From Bacteroidota bacterium (lineage in GTDB: Bacteria > Bacteroidota > Ignavibacteria > Ignavibacteriales > Ignavibacteriaceae), in contig JAIUOE010000003.1 in the NCBI GenBank assembly GCA_020161395.1, forward strand, positions 1-64,000: a stretch of 64,000 nucleotides of DNA. The letters are read 5' to 3'. This document shows, piece by piece, positions 38,292 to 46,473 of this stretch (the first letter of the stretch is position 1; every line of letters begins with the position of its first letter). The notes beneath the pieces are model-generated. The model saw only the letters and a list, made by a program, of their open reading frames with translations, did not search any database and was not told where the DNA came from. A program made the position numbers and the translations under genes.

Positions 38292-38785
38292 TTACCTGTC
38301 AATATTAAGGTTATGCCTGCACCGGCTGTAACTAACGATCCAAACCACCAGGATTCATACCATGCAGGTTCAATTACTGTTTCCCTGGTGATCACAAGGG
38401 TGTCAACCCTGGTAAGCTTTACAGTGTCAACCCTCACAATCTCCCGGTTTACTGTGAGTAACTCTATATCAAATTTTAGGGAATCGACAGCAGGGTAAGT
38501 GGTAACCCCGAGATCAATCTCACCATCCTGAAGAGAGAATGTGGTATCTACTTTTGAACTGTCGCTGCCGTACCTGATTATTTTTTCGACAGGTACATGA
38601 ACGATCTTTTCAAACACACGGGAAAAGAAAACGGTATCAGGTTTGCCCTGGACAAATACAGTGTCCTGCTTGCCTGTCTTAAATTCTTTTGTTTCCTTCC
38701 CGGGCACTCGTTTTACTTTCGTAAAAACCAGTACTGCCACAATCAGAGCGATAAGCATAAGCACCACCCAAAATCCTTTATCCAT
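38288..38785 (-). CDS. Two-span membrane protein of the lysis cassette (spanin-like)
   Basis: This 165-residue protein has one N-terminal hydrophobic span (GFWVVLMLIALIVAVLVF), a long periplasmic-type segment rich in VDTV repeats (EIVRVDTVKLTRVDTLVI) and a second span at the end (WWFGSLVTAGAGITLI). The start at 38785 is preferred because GGCAGGTCAGG precedes it, rather than an open frame reaching 38830. Position after the holin-like gene suggests a role in envelope disruption or holin regulation; no Rz motif was recognised. Confidence 0.6.
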   Translation of the reverse strand: MDKGFWVVLMLIALIVAVLVFTKVKRVPGKETKEFKTGKQDTVFVQGKPDTVFFSRVFEKIVHVPVEKIIRYGSDSSKVDTTFSLQDGEIDLGVTTYPAVDSLKFDIELLTVNREIVRVDTVKLTRVDTLVITRETVIEPAWYESWWFGSLVTAGAGITLILTGK

Positions 38786-38990
38786 CCTGACCTGCCTTTT
38801 TTGAAAGTACATTGCCGGCATAGAATGCACCGGTAACGGATGCGATCCCTACGCCAAGCTGAAAAGCAAAAGTCGGTACCTCGGGAGAATTAATTTTGCC
38901 GGTGATCACGACCGTCAGGAACAGTATCACATACACGAATAGTGAAAGGAGAAAAGCTGCAAACTTTCTGAATCCGATTTTAGGAATCAT
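38778..38990 (-). CDS. Holin-like small membrane protein
   Basis: This 70-residue protein has two hydrophobic spans (FAAFLLSLFVYVILFLTVVI and GVGIASVTGAFYAGNVL) and a charged tail, the layout of a small holin. The start at 38990 has GGAAAGGAA upstream; a longer frame to 39044 lacks one. It overlaps both neighbours by a few bases. Confidence 0.65.
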   Translation of the reverse strand: MIPKIGFRKFAAFLLSLFVYVILFLTVVITGKINSPEVPTFAFQLGVGIASVTGAFYAGNVLSKKAGQDG

Positions 38991-39423
38991 GTATGTTCCT
39001 TTCCATTTGGGACTTTGCCCAGTTGAGCACCGGTAACCATTCATTCCTAAATTCCCGGTCAGCGTTATTCCTGTTTATCTCGTTTTGCATCACCCGGTTT
39101 TTCATCTTCTGTACATCGTCTGATATTGCAGTAAGTTTCTCTACAATCTCGGTATGCCGGGAAAAAAAATGGTTTTCCAACACCCCTTTTAATTCATCAA
39201 ACCTTTCCTCAAATCTCCTGCCAAGAGTATCGATGTCTGTGTTTACCGTAGCAAATCTGTTGAGATAATCTTTTTGAATCTCGGTCTGATCGTTTTTTAC
39301 TTTTTCAATAACACTGCTATATTTTTCCGCTTTATCCCACATGAACTTCAGGAAGAAAGCGAGCATCGCTGTGATCAATACTACAGCGCCGCTCAAAACG
39401 GATAAGATAAATGATTCTGTCAT
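38980..39423 (-). CDS. Membrane-anchored coiled-coil phage protein
   Basis: This 147-residue protein has an N-terminal span (ILSVLSGAVVLITAMLAFFLKFM) followed by a long coiled-coil (about 30-130). It lies between amidase (ATGA overlap) and holin genes. This is the shape of a spanin-type or antiholin protein; I cannot tell which. Confidence 0.6.
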   Translation of the reverse strand: MTESFILSVLSGAVVLITAMLAFFLKFMWDKAEKYSSVIEKVKNDQTEIQKDYLNRFATVNTDIDTLGRRFEERFDELKGVLENHFFSRHTEIVEKLTAISDDVQKMKNRVMQNEINRNNADREFRNEWLPVLNWAKSQMERNIHDS

Positions 39424-40073
39424 TTGCCTGCCTCCGCTTTTAACCGGTTATATTCAGCGTCAAAATAGATTTTAAACCGGTTCCAGTCCCATGCCGGCCC
39501 GATGTCATACTTATCTTTGCGAAAATGCGTGTGCGTCGTGATTCCAACGAGCTTTTCATTGTTCTCAACATAGTCCAGATTAGTGTTGATTATTGGCGGG
39601 ATCCCGAATGCCAAACAACGCTCAGCCGCCCATTTTCCCACATTCTCGTATTGAGCTTCGGTGAAAGTCGCCCAGTGAAAAACTCCTTTGAATGGAGTCT
39701 TAAAACTGACATACTCACCCTTGTATATATTCCCGTAGCAATCCACCATAACACCGTTTCTGTTCCAGAGTGGCCCGATGTTTTGAATCTCTATCCCAAT
39801 CGTTCGCATCTCATTAAAGAGAGTTGAACCCAAATGAAACGCCCAATACGCAGGTGCAAATAATTCCGCAATCACTCCGTCACGCCCGCAGGCATAGGTA
39901 GTTGCGACTTTTCCGGGTTGCTGATCGAAGTAGTTACCGGTTGCTATGGCATCTCCGTAACCCGCAGTAAAGTGAAATGTGAGAGCGTTTTTCTTTGTTA
40001 TCTGGTCAACATATTCACCATATTTTAAATATCTGCCGACTAACTTGTAAGCGATTCTTTTTAATAAATTCAT
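39420..40073 (-). CDS. N-acetylmuramoyl-L-alanine amidase (endolysin)
   Basis: This 217-residue protein is an Amidase_2/PGRP-type zinc amidase that cuts the bond between muramic acid and the stem peptide. The zinc and catalytic region is seen as LTFHFTAGYGD, WAFHLGST and GIEIQNIGPLW, and THTHFRKDKYDIGPAWDWNRF near the end with the last His and Asp. The start at 40073 is chosen because GGTGGAG lies seven bases upstream and the stop of the upstream gene lies just before it; the open frame to 40136 is spurious. No cell-wall-binding domain is attached. Confidence 0.88.
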   Translation of the reverse strand: MNLLKRIAYKLVGRYLKYGEYVDQITKKNALTFHFTAGYGDAIATGNYFDQQPGKVATTYACGRDGVIAELFAPAYWAFHLGSTLFNEMRTIGIEIQNIGPLWNRNGVMVDCYGNIYKGEYVSFKTPFKGVFHWATFTEAQYENVGKWAAERCLAFGIPPIINTNLDYVENNEKLVGITTHTHFRKDKYDIGPAWDWNRFKIYFDAEYNRLKAEAGK

Positions 40074-40074
40074 A

Positions 40075-40422
40075 TCAACTCCACCTCTTGTTTTCAATGT
40101 GATATCTAACCGTGAAGCCCAAGCTGAAAACAACATAAAAAATGATGACGGTAATCAAATCAAACTCCGATGCCACCAGACAAAGCAGAAGAATACCTGC
40201 AGATTTTGTTAAGTGGAAACCATCTTTGAACGGAGCTGCGAGATACTTCATCACGAAATCCAAAATTTTATTTTCATATTTCCAGTTATTCGAGATGTAC
40301 CATTTTGAATTTGGGAACCATACCGAGTTGTGTCCGCCAAGCTTGTAAATATTCCTGTATATCTTTTCTGATTCTGCAATGAGTATGCCACCCAAAAAGA
40401 GTATCGCAAGATCAATAAACAT
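40075..40422 (-). CDS. Phage membrane protein, first gene of the lysis cassette
   Basis: This 115-residue protein has a hydrophobic start (MFIDLAILFLGGILIAES), a Trp/Tyr/Asn-rich middle and two hydrophobic spans near the end (AGILLLCLVASEF and LITVIIFYVVFSLGF). It resembles small membrane proteins found beside endolysins in phages of Bacteroidetes. Function not recognised. It ends one base before the amidase start. Confidence 0.6.
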   Translation of the reverse strand: MFIDLAILFLGGILIAESEKIYRNIYKLGGHNSVWFPNSKWYISNNWKYENKILDFVMKYLAAPFKDGFHLTKSAGILLLCLVASEFDLITVIIFYVVFSLGFTVRYHIENKRWS

Positions 40423-40444
40423 TTTATATTCCTGTTTTCGTTAA

Positions 40445-40490
40445 TAAAAACCGTCCGGCAGTTCCGGGTGCGTCAGACCACCGGACGGTA
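40445..40490 (-). terminator. Terminator after the protease-capsid gene
   Basis: On the minus strand a stem of at least nine pairs (ACCGTCCGG / CCGGACGGT) is followed by TTTTTATT. It lies 12 bases after the capsid stop and separates the capsid from the lysis genes. Confidence 0.8.
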
Positions 40491-40501
40491 GCGGTATGAT
40501 A

Positions 40502-42292
40502 TTAGCTTATGTCATCTGCCCATGCAAACGATTCCTCGTGTGCAAAAGCGATGTCAGTATCGGCGTTCATTGTGAGTCTTACGAGACCCTCAGTGTCCTT
40601 GATGTAAGGGTTCGTCAATATCTCGTATGGTCCCCATGTGCCTATATAGACATTCTCATAGTTGCCATAAAAGAGGTGTCCGTCTGAAATAGGTGAGAAT
40701 TCAAGGGCATCGCGGGAAATAATCTTGTTGTCATCCGAACAAAGGAATATCGCCTGCCCTTCTACAACCGGTCTGCTTTGAAGTGTCGCCATAACATTAC
40801 TGTTCCCTACCCAGTACATTCTCAGCCCCGATGCGTTAAGTTGCTTCACAGCGGCTTTGAACTGAATCAGCTTGTTTCTGTTGGTGTCTGCGGCAGTTAC
40901 CTTGGTTGCATTCACTAAATCTTTAATGCCCGAGATGGTGGCAGATCCTTCGTGAAGAACTTTGGCGAGAGTATTCTCAAGCGATCTGAAAATTGAATTT
41001 CTTACAATCAGCTCGATGTTGAGATCAGACTGATTCAAAAGTCTTCTCGAAAGCTCGGTGAAAACACCCCCCTTTTTGGGTGACATCTGAACCTGTCCGT
41101 CATCAAGTGTTCCCTCGGCTACAGCAGCTATTTCACTTGCTGCCCAGCCAAATCCGAGATCACTGTTCAGTTTCGGGATCTCGATGTTGCCAACAAGTCC
41201 GTTCATCATGTTTACGCCAATGAGGTCGAGAATGTTTTCAGGTGCGAGAGCATCAATGAAAAGATCACCTCTGAAATCGGTACCTACAAATTTGTTGCCT
41301 GTTGCAACTGCTGCTCTTTTCCCTCTTTTGGATGTGAAAAGATTTTGTGGCACGAGAAGACCTTTTGATCTTTTGTCAAATTTCTTCGAGAGCTCGTTGT
41401 GTACTTCTTTCTCGAAGCAATCATCACCATTAAGGATTGATCTGATACCTCTCGAAAGTGAATATTCCCTCAGGTTCTCTTCATCAAGATGAGCCTCGGT
41501 GCTCAATGGTTTCGAACTGGGAATGTGTTGAAGCACATACCCTCTGTACTGTTCAATTGTGTAGTTTCCCTGGATTGCAAAATCGTAGGGCAGATTGTGT
41601 GAAGTGCCAAGAGCTCGAATTTCTTCGGTTGTTTTTTGTCTCTCTTCGGCGGCTATATCAATATCTGGCATTGTTATCTCCGGTTTATTTAATTCGTTAT
41701 TGTTTGTAAAATCTTGTTCTTTCGTATCCGGTTCTTCCCCGGTTGATATGTCACCGGTATTAATTGATCTGCCTACTCCGACTGTATGATCTGCCGGCAC
41801 CGATACGATGCTCACTTCCAGAGGAGTCCATCTGAATATCCTGAATAAAGGTGAGTCGCTCTTTTTCGCATCGGGGTGTTCCGACACTTCCTCATAATCG
41901 TCATATCCGAAGTCATATCCAATTGAAACATTCCTGCGGATCCCGTCAATCACATCATTGAACACCTCTTCACCGAGAGATCCTTTACTGAATCTTACGG
42001 TTGCATACAGTCTTTTGTCATCGCCGATGAAGGCATCTTCAACCACTCCTATCAGGTTGTTAGCCTGGTGGTTCAAGAGCACATTTGCTCCATCCTTCAG
42101 CCGTTCGAGGTTTACTGATTCCTGATCGTGTACCAGTATCTCTCTGTACCATCCAAAATCAATTTCTCTCTCGGAGGAAACAGGCATCGTTATGGTCCTG
42201 TTTTCCCTGTCGATCTTTGATTCGTTTAGCTCGGCTCTTTGTCCGTGTGACCTTTGAGGTTTGCCGACAAGGTCTTTGAAATTTTTATTCAT
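40502..42292 (-). CDS. Fused prohead protease and HK97-fold major capsid protein
   Basis: This 596-residue protein holds two HK97 proteins in one frame. Residues about 25-185 are an HK97 prohead protease: His75 in VLLNHQ and Ser123 in NVSIGYDF form the catalytic set, with LEVSIVSVPADHTVG closing the domain. After a charged linker (190-290) come the capsid parts, including the LLVPQNLF stretch and the E-loop-like region around residues 330-430, followed by ALEFSPISDGHLFYGNY near the end. The fusion implies that each subunit brings its own protease, which must cleave itself off. A GAGAAATG start precedes the ORF. Confidence 0.9.
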   Translation of the reverse strand: MNKNFKDLVGKPQRSHGQRAELNESKIDRENRTITMPVSSEREIDFGWYREILVHDQESVNLERLKDGANVLLNHQANNLIGVVEDAFIGDDKRLYATVRFSKGSLGEEVFNDVIDGIRRNVSIGYDFGYDDYEEVSEHPDAKKSDSPLFRIFRWTPLEVSIVSVPADHTVGVGRSINTGDISTGEEPDTKEQDFTNNNELNKPEITMPDIDIAAEERQKTTEEIRALGTSHNLPYDFAIQGNYTIEQYRGYVLQHIPSSKPLSTEAHLDEENLREYSLSRGIRSILNGDDCFEKEVHNELSKKFDKRSKGLLVPQNLFTSKRGKRAAVATGNKFVGTDFRGDLFIDALAPENILDLIGVNMMNGLVGNIEIPKLNSDLGFGWAASEIAAVAEGTLDDGQVQMSPKKGGVFTELSRRLLNQSDLNIELIVRNSIFRSLENTLAKVLHEGSATISGIKDLVNATKVTAADTNRNKLIQFKAAVKQLNASGLRMYWVGNSNVMATLQSRPVVEGQAIFLCSDDNKIISRDALEFSPISDGHLFYGNYENVYIGTWGPYEILTNPYIKDTEGLVRLTMNADTDIAFAHEESFAWADDIS

Positions 42293-42299
42293 TTCTCTT

Positions 42300-42752
42300 T
42301 TAGTCTCTTCTGTATGCGTAGAACCAAAGTTTCAAAGTGGCATCTTTCCTGTTGCCGGTGTAGCCAATAATCTTAAACCGGTAGTAAGGATATTTCCCCT
42401 TGTTCAGATTTGCAGTACTCTTCGTGAATGTTTCCGCAGAGTCCGCAAAGAGTGTGTCCACTATAAACCAGGTAGAGTTATCGTAGCTTCCTTCCACCTT
42501 GGTCCGTATGTACGGTTTGCCTGATGCTGATGCAAGCAGATAGCTGAAGCTGAAGGGATAAGTGTCCCAGTCGTAATTCTGGAAATTACCCAAGCCGAAA
42601 GCTTTCGTGCTCAAGGTATCCGTTGAATCAACGGAAGCTGTGACCGTGATCAGTCTGCCACCGGTTATATTTTCAACTTTCATTGTCTGGGCATTTACCA
42701 GGGCAATTGTCGGGATGAAAAACAGCAGCGTGAAGATTAATATTCGTTTCAT
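42300..42752 (-). CDS. Signal-peptide-bearing phage protein in the head operon
   Basis: This 150-residue protein starts MKRILIFTLLFFIPTIALVNAQ, a classical Sec signal with a probable cut after NAQ. The mature part is beta-rich and Tyr/Phe-rich (FGLGNFQNYDWDTYPFSFSYLL). The start at 42752 has AAAGG at good spacing; a frame extending to 42836 lacks one. A secreted product in a head-gene cluster is unexpected. It may act at the host envelope, or may be a head-decoration protein in which the leader is only a coincidence. Confidence 0.7.
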   Translation of the reverse strand: MKRILIFTLLFFIPTIALVNAQTMKVENITGGRLITVTASVDSTDTLSTKAFGLGNFQNYDWDTYPFSFSYLLASASGKPYIRTKVEGSYDNSTWFIVDTLFADSAETFTKSTANLNKGKYPYYRFKIIGYTGNRKDATLKLWFYAYRRD

Positions 42753-42765
42753 CTTGAAACCTTTC

Positions 42766-43251
42766 TTAGAATTGAATGTAGATTTTTTTTGTTCCAAAGC
42801 TTTGCTTCCCGTTCTCCTGTCTTGCTTCTGCATCAACCAGTGCCTGCAACTTCGCTCTCGAGGTTATAAGCTGATCGTGTGTCATGTACTCAATCTGGGT
42901 TTTGCCGACATACACTTTCAACTGCTCTCTCGATGCCTGCCTTAGAAGTGCTGCCTCGATAGCTTCAAGCGCAATTTTGTTGTTGCTCTTCTGACCGAGT
43001 ACTTTGATGAAGAATGATCCTTCGAGCACAGTGGTCTTGTCGGAACCGACAGTCACATAGGCACGGTAGAAATATTCTCCGGCAGTAAGGGAGTTGGTCT
43101 GGGAAGTAGTAAGGGTAAGGGAATATCCGCCGGCAGATGGAGATGCCGTCTTTTCAGTGATGGCGGTGGGTCCGCTAAACTGGAAGTTGCAGGTACCAAC
43201 AAGGTCTGTTGGCACCTCGAGCGATATGCTGTCGCCGGGGTAAAACTTCAT
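42766..43251 (-). CDS. gpW-like head-tail protein with an Ig-like N-terminal domain
   Basis: This 161-residue protein has a beta-sandwich-like start (TAGEYFYRAYVTVGSDKTTV) followed by a helix-helix end (VYVGKTQIEYMTHDQLITSRAKLQALVDAEARQ) that resembles lambda gpW-type head-tail joining proteins. GpW normally sits beside terminase, as here. The N-terminal addition is unusual; the match is by pattern only. Confidence 0.55.
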   Translation of the reverse strand: MKFYPGDSISLEVPTDLVGTCNFQFSGPTAITEKTASPSAGGYSLTLTTSQTNSLTAGEYFYRAYVTVGSDKTTVLEGSFFIKVLGQKSNNKIALEAIEAALLRQASREQLKVYVGKTQIEYMTHDQLITSRAKLQALVDAEARQENGKQSFGTKKIYIQF

Positions 43252-43507
43252 TAATTATTCTTTCAAAATTCTACCCACTAAAATATAGTGCAAAAACATC
43301 AATTTAAATGCAGTAGTACTGCAGTAAATTGGCAGTTTACTACAGTAAACGGGTTACTAAAAAGGGGACAATTTACCAATTTTTTTAGATTTTCGGGGCA
43401 AAAAGGAAGCGGAAAGAAAACGGGGTAATTTTGAGGAAATTTGAAACACGAAAAAAATATTTTTTGCGGGATTTTTAGAAAAGTGTATCGTTATGATACA
43501 TTTTTCT
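43252..43507. promoter_or_regulatory. Non-coding segment with three perfect dyads
   Basis: This 256-base AT-rich gap between two minus-strand genes holds GCAGTAGTACTGC (43310-43322), GTTTACTACAGTAAAC (43335-43350) and TGTATC-GTTAT-GATACA (43484-43500), all perfect inverted repeats. On the minus strand a TATATTTT lies at about 43281-43290, between the dyads and the gpW-like start. This is the best candidate for a regulated promoter feeding the head genes. Confidence 0.45.
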
Positions 43508-43885
43508 TTAAGGAGGGAAAGTTGGTCTTTCCTCATTTTTGTAATCTTTCTCTCCCAATTTTGCTTTCCAATGTGCTTCAGATTCCAACACGGATTCAAT
43601 TTTTATTATCTCATCAAAATCTTCATGGAAGCTGTAATAGGCAAAGAAAGCTGCAACTGCAAGATCAAGGAATTCTTTTGCAACATGATCCTTTGGGTAA
43701 TGTTTCCATATGGCATCCATTACTTCATGTAGTTCCTCGGCACAGATACCGTAAGCTTCATGCAAGCTGACGAGAGGTCTGGTGCCGTGTTTCGCATTTC
43801 GCTTAAGAAAAGCAAGCTTGAAGGCGGGATAGAACTGATCTAAAACCTCGTTTGTAAATTGAGATATCTGTTTGTCTTTAGTCAT
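43508..43885 (-). CDS. MazG-like NTP pyrophosphatase-type protein
   Basis: This 125-residue helical protein has CAEELHEVMDAI then KEFLDLAVAAF, fitting the EExxE ... ExxD metal-binding pattern of all-alpha NTP pyrophosphatases (MazG, dUTPase-like). Members hydrolyse NTPs or alarmone-type nucleotides and are often carried by phages. The pattern is short, so this is a candidate. It lies two bases from the preceding gene on the same strand. Confidence 0.55.
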   Translation of the reverse strand: MTKDKQISQFTNEVLDQFYPAFKLAFLKRNAKHGTRPLVSLHEAYGICAEELHEVMDAIWKHYPKDHVAKEFLDLAVAAFFAYYSFHEDFDEIIKIESVLESEAHWKAKLGEKDYKNEERPTFPP

Positions 43886-43886
43886 C

Positions 43887-44144
43887 TTATTGCTTTAAAT
43901 AATTATTTGTAAATATAATTTCGTTAGGCATTTTGACATCCAATATCCTGCCTAATACTAAGGATACATTAAACTTCTTTTTTACATCAAACCCTTCATA
44001 CAGCCACATATTATTACAAAACCTTACTTGAAGAGGAATGATGAATCTTGTTTGCAGCTCTGCTTCTTCAGTCAAGTAAAGTATTTCTGCAATCTGTGAT
44101 ACGGCGGTGTCCAACATTTGATTAGATACTTCATATCTTTTCAT
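43887..44144 (-). CDS. Small phage protein, unknown
   Basis: This 85-residue protein (start MKRYEVSNQMLDTAVS) is unrecognised. It is mostly helical at the start, with a beta-rich end (FNVSLVLGRILDVKMPNEIIF). A weak ribosome site precedes it. It lies two bases upstream of the MazG-like gene. Confidence 0.55.
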   Translation of the reverse strand: MKRYEVSNQMLDTAVSQIAEILYLTEEAELQTRFIIPLQVRFCNNMWLYEGFDVKKKFNVSLVLGRILDVKMPNEIIFTNNYLKQ

Positions 44145-44318
44145 TTTTTTTTGCTCACGGATATAACGGGCGGTGTTCGTCGGAAAAAATAAATGTCACC
44201 ACCGCCCAAAATTGTTAGTTAGTTCGAGTACCGGGCGGTACCCGTAAATCATTTGGCTGACTGATAAATCTTATCCCTTCGTTGTGAGACCCTTTCTGTT
44301 TGTTGCTGATCCTGTTAA
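44145..44318. other. 174-base gap with GC-rich hairpins
   Basis: No gene was seen. A perfect GGGCGGTG / CACCGCCC inverted repeat (44170-44209) and a GTACC-GGGC-GGTAC dyad (44227-44242) stand between two minus-strand genes. The A/T-rich loop and lack of a T-run suggest a regulatory stem or mRNA end rather than a classical terminator. Confidence 0.35.
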
Positions 44319-44531
44319 TTACTTGTTTAGAAAATTTGCATCCCATGTGCTGCCGCCTGATTTCCGTTTAACTTTCGGTGATGGTTTAGTGATTACGAGC
44401 TTCTGTTGTTTCGGCTCTTCAACCTCGATATTATCGAGCAGGTAACAGATATACTGGGTAGGACTCATACCCATCCTCTGTGCATCCTGCAGAAGCTTTT
44501 CATCATGCGGTTCTTTAATATCAATCCTCAT
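44319..44531 (-). CDS. Small phage protein, possibly ribbon-helix-helix
   Basis: This 70-residue protein starts MRIDIKEPHDEKLLQDAQRM and has MSPTQYICYLLDNIE, which resembles the helix-helix part of a ribbon-helix-helix fold, followed by a basic tail (KPSPKVKRKSGG). It lies ten bases after terL. A DNA-binding or packaging-accessory role is possible. Confidence 0.5.
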   Translation of the reverse strand: MRIDIKEPHDEKLLQDAQRMGMSPTQYICYLLDNIEVEEPKQQKLVITKPSPKVKRKSGGSTWDANFLNK

Positions 44532-44541
44532 ACCATCCCAT

Positions 44542-46473
44542 TTACCAGTTGTTCACAAATCCACCTTGACGACGGGGTAATATCCGTTGCACAGGTTTCG
44601 GTTTAACTTCCTTTTTTGCAAGGTCTGCTTTCACTTCTTCTGTCTCTTCGGAAGGAAGTTTTCCCCGCTTCAGTTCAATTCTCTTTTTTAACGCATTCCA
44701 GTTAACCGGTTGTATGCTGATCGCTGCATAGTTAAGCAACCAGGTATCAAGAGCTTCATTCCGTTTTTCACCATCCTTCTTCACATAAACCGTGTAGGTG
44801 ACCATGCCGCTTTTCCGGATGATGCCAACCTCGGAAGCAAGTTGTTTGAAGTATTCATCATCGCAGTACTCTTCTGTAAAGTGGATATACTTCGGTCCCG
44901 GTTCCGTAATTTTCAATCTTGTTTCATAGAGATGCGACTTCGCCTCGTTGGTACCAACTCTCACCAGAGTCAGTCTGTCATCATAAACCTTGCTTGACGA
45001 TGTCAGGGGCGCCGCGTAACGACCGACACCCTTGCTCGGTCTTACTCCGTCAAAGCGTCTCCGGAAGCAGTAGTCATAAACCATCTTCATCTTTCCCTGG
45101 TATCCTGAGTCGATCAGGGTGAGGGATATTTTCAGGAGCATTCCATCAGCTCTTTTCCAGGTCTGCTTCCTCAAATTATCCAGCTCGTCATACACTTTCC
45201 GGTCATCTATGTCACCGTAAATCTTGAAGTATCCAAGCACCCAGCATTCCTCCCCTTCCCCCCATCCGCAAACCTGTGCTTCAAGACGGTCAACCTGAAC
45301 ATCCACACCCATCGTAAGGACAAGCACACCCTCGGGAACGAAAGGATTTTCATCGGTCATATAGTTTTCAATTCTCTCCATCAACTGATCGGAGTCATAC
45401 TCAACTTCGTGTTTCACCTCATACGATTCACCAAGTGTGGTATTCACAAAAGCTTCATAGCTCTCTTCATTTCCCTGTGCCTTTATGTAACTGTTCACAA
45501 TCGTTTTAAGCGAGCTCAGGGTGCTGCTCAGCTCGTTGATATGGAAGGAAAGATGTGATGTCACCTTCGGATTATCAGCAACCCAGGTTCCCCGTTTCAG
45601 CATCTGCTGCCGTTCCCCTTCGGTGATCCCGTGCCCGCAATCGATACACTTGATACGGGCTGTCTCCGGAAAGTGTTCAACCGGTTCCCCGAACATGTCA
45701 AGCTCTTTCTCCCAGGTTACATTTTCCCACTTCAATATCTGCATGGTACCACACTTTGGACACGGCACATGGTACTTGTGCTGGCTTCCCTGCTTGTAGA
45801 ATTTTTCAATCCTGTCGATGTTCTTTCTCGTCGGTGTGCTGCAGCGGATCTTTTTGCGTCTCCCCTCAAAGGTCTGTGCACGCTTCTCAGCTCTAAGTAT
45901 CGGATCCCCTTCCCTCTGTTGTCCCGGTTCAAGAGAGTTGATATCGTCAGAGATGATGATCGGGATCGACATCTGTCTCAAACCGTGAGGTGAATTGCCT
46001 CCCACCATCTTCAGATAACCGCCCGGATAGAGCATGAAAAGTTTATTCCCCTCTTCACCTCTCCCCCTTTTTGCCCTTACTTTTTGCTTCAGTACCGGAG
46101 TATCATCGATGGTTTCACGGAGCTTTGTATCAGAGAAGCTGCGGGCTACATCCAAAGTCGGAAGGAGCATAAGCACCGGCTGGGGAATGATGTCGATGGT
46201 GTAGCCAATAATGATCAGAAGAAAGCTTGTCTTACCGATCTGTGCCGAACCCATCACCGTGATCTCCTCTACTTCGGGATTCACATAGCTGTCCATAATG
46301 AACTTCAGGTGAGGAGTGTTATCGGTTCTCCATGGTCCCGGCATGTTCGAGGTTTCAGGAAGAATATAATTCCTGTCTGCCCACTCGCTCGGCAAGAGAT
46401 CAGGTGGCAGTTGAAGGGATTTCTGAAACTCAGAAATTAAGTTCGTTATCTTCTGTCTCTGATCCGCTATCAT
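44542..46473 (-). CDS. Terminase large subunit (GpA type)
   Basis: This ATPase-nuclease translocates phage DNA into the capsid. It begins near LPSEWADRNYILPETSNMPG, has the ATPase block VMGSAQIGKTSF (Walker A variant) with IIISDDIN as Walker B, a CxxC pair (CPKCG, CIDCG) in the middle and the nuclease region around LTMGVDVQVDRLEAQVCGWG. Two starts are possible: ATG 46473 with a weak GAAG site, and GTG 46527 with none. 46473 gives 643 residues and overlaps terS by 44 bases, against 98 for the longer form. GpA-type terminases usually make cohesive ends. Confidence 0.92.
   Translation of the reverse strand: MIADQRQKITNLISEFQKSLQLPPDLLPSEWADRNYILPETSNMPGPWRTDNTPHLKFIMDSYVNPEVEEITVMGSAQIGKTSFLLIIIGYTIDIIPQPVLMLLPTLDVARSFSDTKLRETIDDTPVLKQKVRAKRGRGEEGNKLFMLYPGGYLKMVGGNSPHGLRQMSIPIIISDDINSLEPGQQREGDPILRAEKRAQTFEGRRKKIRCSTPTRKNIDRIEKFYKQGSQHKYHVPCPKCGTMQILKWENVTWEKELDMFGEPVEHFPETARIKCIDCGHGITEGERQQMLKRGTWVADNPKVTSHLSFHINELSSTLSSLKTIVNSYIKAQGNEESYEAFVNTTLGESYEVKHEVEYDSDQLMERIENYMTDENPFVPEGVLVLTMGVDVQVDRLEAQVCGWGEGEECWVLGYFKIYGDIDDRKVYDELDNLRKQTWKRADGMLLKISLTLIDSGYQGKMKMVYDYCFRRRFDGVRPSKGVGRYAAPLTSSSKVYDDRLTLVRVGTNEAKSHLYETRLKITEPGPKYIHFTEEYCDDEYFKQLASEVGIIRKSGMVTYTVYVKKDGEKRNEALDTWLLNYAAISIQPVNWNALKKRIELKRGKLPSEETEEVKADLAKKEVKPKPVQRILPRRQGGFVNNW

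Noticed and set aside
44225-44242. Minus-strand CCGGTACTC resembling the att repeat
   Set aside because: Only nine bases match, and a match of this length is expected about once by chance in a window of this size; it lies within a separate dyad.
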